Source: Bradyrhizobium yuanmingense (GTDB taxonomy: Bacteria; Pseudomonadota; Alphaproteobacteria; Rhizobiales; Xanthobacteraceae). From it: a DNA stretch of 64,000 nt. The stretch spans positions 1-64,000 of the forward strand of contig NZ_JARFML010000022.1 of the NCBI RefSeq assembly GCF_029167105.1. The letters run 5' to 3'. The translations under genes and the position numbers were made by a program. Under the pieces are notes generated by a model. It saw only the letters and a program-made list of their open reading frames with translations, was not told where the DNA came from and ran no database searches. Shown piece after piece: positions 60,932-64,000 of this stretch (positions are counted from its first letter, which is position 1; each line of letters starts with the position of its first letter).

Positions 60932-61555
60932 ATGATCGAGCAGACCATGCCGGCCACGCGCGCACTCAGCCTCCGACGCATGATCGTCCGGATGTCGAGC
61001 GCCCTGCTCGCCTGCGAGCGGCTCGCGCTGATGGGCCTGATGTATCTGCTCACCGGACTGATCCTGGTGAATGTCGTCACTCGCTACTCGCATTTCCCGA
61101 TCTACTGGATCGATGAATCCGCCGTTTATTGCGTGGTGTGGCTGACCTTCATCGGGGCGTCCGCGATGACGCGGCTGCGGCTCGATTTCGCGGTGACCAT
61201 GCTGACGGAGCGACTTTCCGCTCAGCACCAGAAATTTGCAAAAGTGATTTCGACCGGCCTCGTCGTGACGTTCGGCATCGCGCTGATCGTCACCTGCGTG
61301 CTCTGGATGGACCCGATCGGCCTCGCCCGCGCCGGCTTCGACGGGCGCAAGCTCGCCGCCGAGACTTTCAACTTCCTCTACACCGAGCGCACGCAGACGC
61401 TGAACTGGCCGACCTGGGTGCTCTATCTGACGCTGCCGATCTTCGCGGTGTCGATGACCGTACATGGTCTCGCCAATCTCCTGGAAGATCTCGAGCTGGT
61501 CCCGCGCACCGCGCCGAAGGGCTTCCAGCTCTCAGAGCTCGACGGGGTCAATTGA
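60932..61555 (+). CDS. TRAP transporter small permease (DctQ family), system 2
   Basis: 207 residues, four membrane helices. DctQ features: MYLLTGLILVNVVTRYSHFP, YWIDESAVYCVVWLTFIGAS and MTRLRLDFAVTML. It has a longer third loop (GFDGRKLAAETFNFLYTERT) than system 1. It begins the plus-strand operon that continues with the large permease (TGATG overlap), solute-binding protein and DapA-like gene. Likely controlled by the GntR protein through the palindrome at 60870. Confidence 0.88.
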   Translation: MIEQTMPATRALSLRRMIVRMSSALLACERLALMGLMYLLTGLILVNVVTRYSHFPIYWIDESAVYCVVWLTFIGASAMTRLRLDFAVTMLTERLSAQHQKFAKVISTGLVVTFGIALIVTCVLWMDPIGLARAGFDGRKLAAETFNFLYTERTQTLNWPTWVLYLTLPIFAVSMTVHGLANLLEDLELVPRTAPKGFQLSELDGVN

Positions 61556-62820
61556 TGATCACGTCAGCAGCCTTCATGGCCTTCATGCTGGTCGGCGTGC
61601 CGATCGGCCTCTGTCTCTGCCTCGCCGGCCTCGTCTATATCGCGGCGTCCGGCAATCCCGTGCTGTTCCAGTCCTATCCGCTGCAGCTGTTTGGCGGCGT
61701 CGACAGCTACGGCCTGATCGCGATCCCGCTGTTCATCCTGATCGGCGAGATCATGAATGGCGGCGGCATCACGCGGCGCATCGTTGACATGGCGATGGCC
61801 TTCGTCGGCTCGCTCAAGGGTGGGCTCGCCTACGTCAACATCCTCGCCAACATGTTCATCTCATCCATCCTGGGATCGGCGACCGCGCAGGTCGCGATCA
61901 TGGCCCAGATCATGGTCCCCGAGATGGAGAAGAAGGGCTATGACAAGACCTTCGCGGCCGGCCTCACCGCCTATGGCGGCATGCTCGGCCCGATCATCCC
62001 GCCCTCGGTGATGTTCGTGGTCTACAGCGTGCTGGCGCAGGTCTCGGTCAGCGACATGCTGATCGCCGGCATCGTTCCGGGCGTCATTCTCACCGTGATG
62101 TTCTGCCTCGTCATCGCGCTGATGGGCTACATCTACAACTATCCGCGCGCCGACTACCAGACGCCGCGCCAGCGCGTGATGACGATCCTGCGGACCTCGC
62201 CGACGCTGCTGATCCCGATCGTCATCGTCGGCACCATCCTCGGCGGCCTCGCCAACGCCACGGAATCCGCCGCCGTCGGCGCGGTGGCTGCAGCCCTGGT
62301 CGGAAAGTTCTGGACCAAGGAATTTGAGTTCTCGCATCTGCCGCAGATGATGCTGCGCAGCGCGATCTATTCGGCGATCGTGTTGTTTCTGGTCGCAGCC
62401 GCCGCGGTGTTCTCCTGGGTGCTGATCTTCGGCAAGGTGCCGCAGGAGACCGCCGCCTGGATCCAGACTGTGGCCAAGGATCCCGTCAGCTTCATGCTGA
62501 TCTGCAACGTCATCCTGCTGCTGATCGGCACGGTGATCGACGGCATTCCCGGCCTGATCATGACGGTGCCGATCCTGCTGCCGGTCGCAACCGAGATCTA
62601 TCACATCGATCCCCGGCAATTCGGCGTCGTCGTGGTGATCAACCTCGTGCTCGGCCTGTTGTCGCCGCCGGTCGGGCTTTGCTTCTTCGTCGCGGCCGCC
62701 GTCACCGGCGCCAAGCCCGGCAGGATGTTCATGGTGACGCTGCCCTTCTTCGTCATCGCCTGCGTCCTCCTGGTGCTGCTCTCGCTCTATCCCTCGCTCT
62801 CGCTGATCCTCGTCAAATAG
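61555..62820 (+). CDS. TRAP transporter large permease (DctM family), system 2
   Basis: 421 residues with DctM motifs: VGVPIGLCLCLAGLVYIAAS, IPLFILIGEIMNGGGITRRI, MFISSILGSATAQVAIMAQI and YGGMLGPIIPPSVMFVVYSV, then LLSPPVGLCFFVAAAV. About 12 membrane segments. ATG overlaps the DctQ stop by one base (TGATG). It differs clearly from the system 1 permease, so the two loci are not a recent duplication. Confidence 0.92.
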   Translation: MITSAAFMAFMLVGVPIGLCLCLAGLVYIAASGNPVLFQSYPLQLFGGVDSYGLIAIPLFILIGEIMNGGGITRRIVDMAMAFVGSLKGGLAYVNILANMFISSILGSATAQVAIMAQIMVPEMEKKGYDKTFAAGLTAYGGMLGPIIPPSVMFVVYSVLAQVSVSDMLIAGIVPGVILTVMFCLVIALMGYIYNYPRADYQTPRQRVMTILRTSPTLLIPIVIVGTILGGLANATESAAVGAVAAALVGKFWTKEFEFSHLPQMMLRSAIYSAIVLFLVAAAAVFSWVLIFGKVPQETAAWIQTVAKDPVSFMLICNVILLLIGTVIDGIPGLIMTVPILLPVATEIYHIDPRQFGVVVVINLVLGLLSPPVGLCFFVAAAVTGAKPGRMFMVTLPFFVIACVLLVLLSLYPSLSLILVK

Positions 62821-62843
62821 ACCCATCCGAAAGGAGCCCGACC

Positions 62844-63827
62844 ATGCCGCTTTCTCGCCGCCGCTTTCTCGCCGCCAGTGCCGCCGCCTCGGTGTTTGCA
62901 CCATCGCTGGCGCTCGCCCAGGCCAAGGAATTCCGCCTCGGCCTGATCACGCCGAACGGCCATTCCTGGAACAAGGCCGCGCTCAAATTCGGGGACGAGC
63001 TCAAGGCCGCCACCAGCGGCCGCCTGACCTTGACCGTCTTCCACGCCGGTCAGCTCGGCAACGAGACCGCGATGATGCAGCAATTGCAGTCCGGCGCGCT
63101 CGACATGGGCTTCATCCAGGCCGCCGAGCTCGGCTCGCGTGTGCCGCATATCGCCGCGATCAACGCGCCTTACATCGTGCGCTCGACGCCGGCGGTGGCG
63201 AAGTTCGTACGGCATCCGGCGGCGGTGAAGCTGTTCGAGGTGCTGCCGCAGGAGACCGGCACGATCGGGCTCGGCTGGGGCATCACCGGCATGCGCGCGG
63301 TGTTCTCCTCCAAGGACCTGAATTCGCTCGCCGACATCAAGGGCATGAAGCTGCGCATCAACCCGACCCCGGTCTATCGCGATTTCTATTCCTCGCTCGG
63401 CGCGGCACCGACGCCGATCCCGACGCCGCAAGTATTCGACGCCATGGCCAATGGCCAGGTCGATGGCCTCGAGGCCGATCTCGAATTCTCCTGGAACCAG
63501 CGCTTCGACAAGGTGTCGAAGGTGATCCTGCAGATGAACGCCGTCTTCATGCCGATGGCTGCCGTCGTCTCCGGCCGCGTCTGGCAATCGCTGCCCGCGG
63601 CCGACCGCGAGCTGATCACCAAGACGATCAAGTCGACGCTGGACGCGCAGATCGACGAGCTCGCTGGCAACGAGCCCACGCTGATCCAGAACTTCAAGAA
63701 CGCGCCGATCCCGATCCGCCAGGTCGACGCAAAGGACACCGAGGCCGTGATTGCCGAGTTCGACAAGATCTGGCTGCCCAAGGCCCCCGTCCTCGCCGAG
63801 CTGCGCAAGGTCGGCGCGACGCTCTGA
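62844..63827 (+). CDS. TRAP transporter solute-binding protein (DctP family), system 2
   Basis: 327 residues from ATG 62844 with AAAGGAG Shine-Dalgarno. Tat signal SRRRFLAASAAASVFAPSLA, cleavage near ALAQA. DctP fold: FRLGLITPNGHSWNKAALKF, LQSGALDMGFIQAAELGSRV and LADIKGMKLRINPTPVYRDF, with the carboxylate-binding arginine likely in KLRINPT. PQVFDAMANGQVDGLEADLE is the usual lobe-2 helix. The gene order permeases-then-binding-protein contrasts with system 1. Confidence 0.9.
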   Translation: MPLSRRRFLAASAAASVFAPSLALAQAKEFRLGLITPNGHSWNKAALKFGDELKAATSGRLTLTVFHAGQLGNETAMMQQLQSGALDMGFIQAAELGSRVPHIAAINAPYIVRSTPAVAKFVRHPAAVKLFEVLPQETGTIGLGWGITGMRAVFSSKDLNSLADIKGMKLRINPTPVYRDFYSSLGAAPTPIPTPQVFDAMANGQVDGLEADLEFSWNQRFDKVSKVILQMNAVFMPMAAVVSGRVWQSLPAADRELITKTIKSTLDAQIDELAGNEPTLIQNFKNAPIPIRQVDAKDTEAVIAEFDKIWLPKAPVLAELRKVGATL

Positions 63828-63900
63828 TCCGATTCCCCATCCCTTTCACAAGAGCCGGCGGCTCCAGCCCCCCGCCGGCATATACACCTGGAGTCAAACC

Positions 63901-64000
63901 ATGAGCCGCCGCGTTGCCTGGGAAGGCGTCTTCCCGGCCGTCACCACCCAATTCCACGACGATCTCTCGCTCGACATCGACGCAACCGCCAAGGTGATGG
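63901..64000 (+). CDS. DapA-family aldolase/lyase, 5' part only
   Basis: Thirty-three residues from ATG 63901 before the window ends: SRRVAWEGVFPAVTTQFHDD, then LSLDIDATAKVM. GVFPAVTTQF matches the opening strand of the dihydrodipicolinate-synthase/N-acetylneuraminate-lyase superfamily. Such enzymes next to TRAP and GntR genes usually cleave or dehydrate 2-keto sugar acids or 4-hydroxy-2-oxo acids. Incomplete, so substrate class cannot be set. Confidence 0.75.
   Translation, partial: MSRRVAWEGVFPAVTTQFHDDLSLDIDATAKVM

Noticed and set aside
1..64000. CRISPR array, rRNA operon or secondary-metabolite cluster
   Set aside because: No regularly spaced 24-37-bp repeats, no rRNA sequence, and no polyketide or peptide synthetase modules were seen on either strand.

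Overview
The window looks like a piece of the chromosome of a Bradyrhizobium or close relative (Alphaproteobacteria, Nitrobacteraceae). The reasons are its high GC content, dense overlapping operons, the aapJQMP amino-acid transporter order, a GGAAC-N16-CGTT general-stress promoter, two TRAP transporter loci, and palindromic intergenic repeats of types I associate with this genus. This placement comes from recognition by eye, not from a search.

Layout. 1-1260 is the edge of a mobile region: an IS630-type transposase tail, a ribbon-helix-helix protein, an AlpA-like protein and a cluster of 9-bp repeats, ending at the 3' end of a tRNA-Asn gene. 1473-5591 (minus) holds a secreted protein and an envelope-stress module made of flotillin (YqiK), a YqiJ/NfeD-like protein and a PspA protein whose N-terminus resembles part of TnpB. 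5874-12750 (minus) is an amide/amino-acid locus: solute-binding protein, fused permease-ATPase, two formamidase-family proteins (one fused to an AraC regulator) and RidA. 13171-14380 holds small proteins and tRNA-Cys. 14465-24402 (minus) is an MdtABC-type multidrug efflux operon (outer-membrane factor, adaptor, two RND pumps) followed by a DTW-domain tRNA-modifying enzyme. 25129-26163 is a cysteine synthase.

26225-33200 carries three tandem TPR plus O-GlcNAc-transferase-like (SPINDLY/GT41) paralogues, all apparently starting at TTG. They lie downstream of the aapJQMP amino-acid ABC transporter (33293-37806). metC (38204) follows. 39450-43190 is a lipid A/polyprenyl-phosphate sugar cluster: LpxB-N-like protein, GT2, PAP2 phosphatase and an ArnT-like GT. 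43241-50637 pairs penicillin-binding protein 1C with a thioester-containing alpha-2-macroglobulin.

51058-56683 is a zone of tRNA-Arg and small or stress-type proteins. It includes a DUF2171 protein, very small membrane proteins, a glycine-zipper protein and an MXKDX repeat protein. It also holds a candidate small RNA with a perfect EcfG-type promoter and an intrinsic terminator. 57001-64000 has two TRAP uptake systems on either side of a convergent/divergent GntR regulator with a 19-bp operator-like palindrome, then the start of a DapA-family aldolase gene. This suggests sugar-acid or related carboxylate catabolism.

The observations I rate highest are the TnpB-like/PspA fusion with an internal ribosome-binding site, the putative EcfG-controlled small RNA, the AraC-formamidase fusion, the SPINDLY triplication, and an intergenic palindrome that appears to have become coding sequence at the N-terminus of PBP1C.
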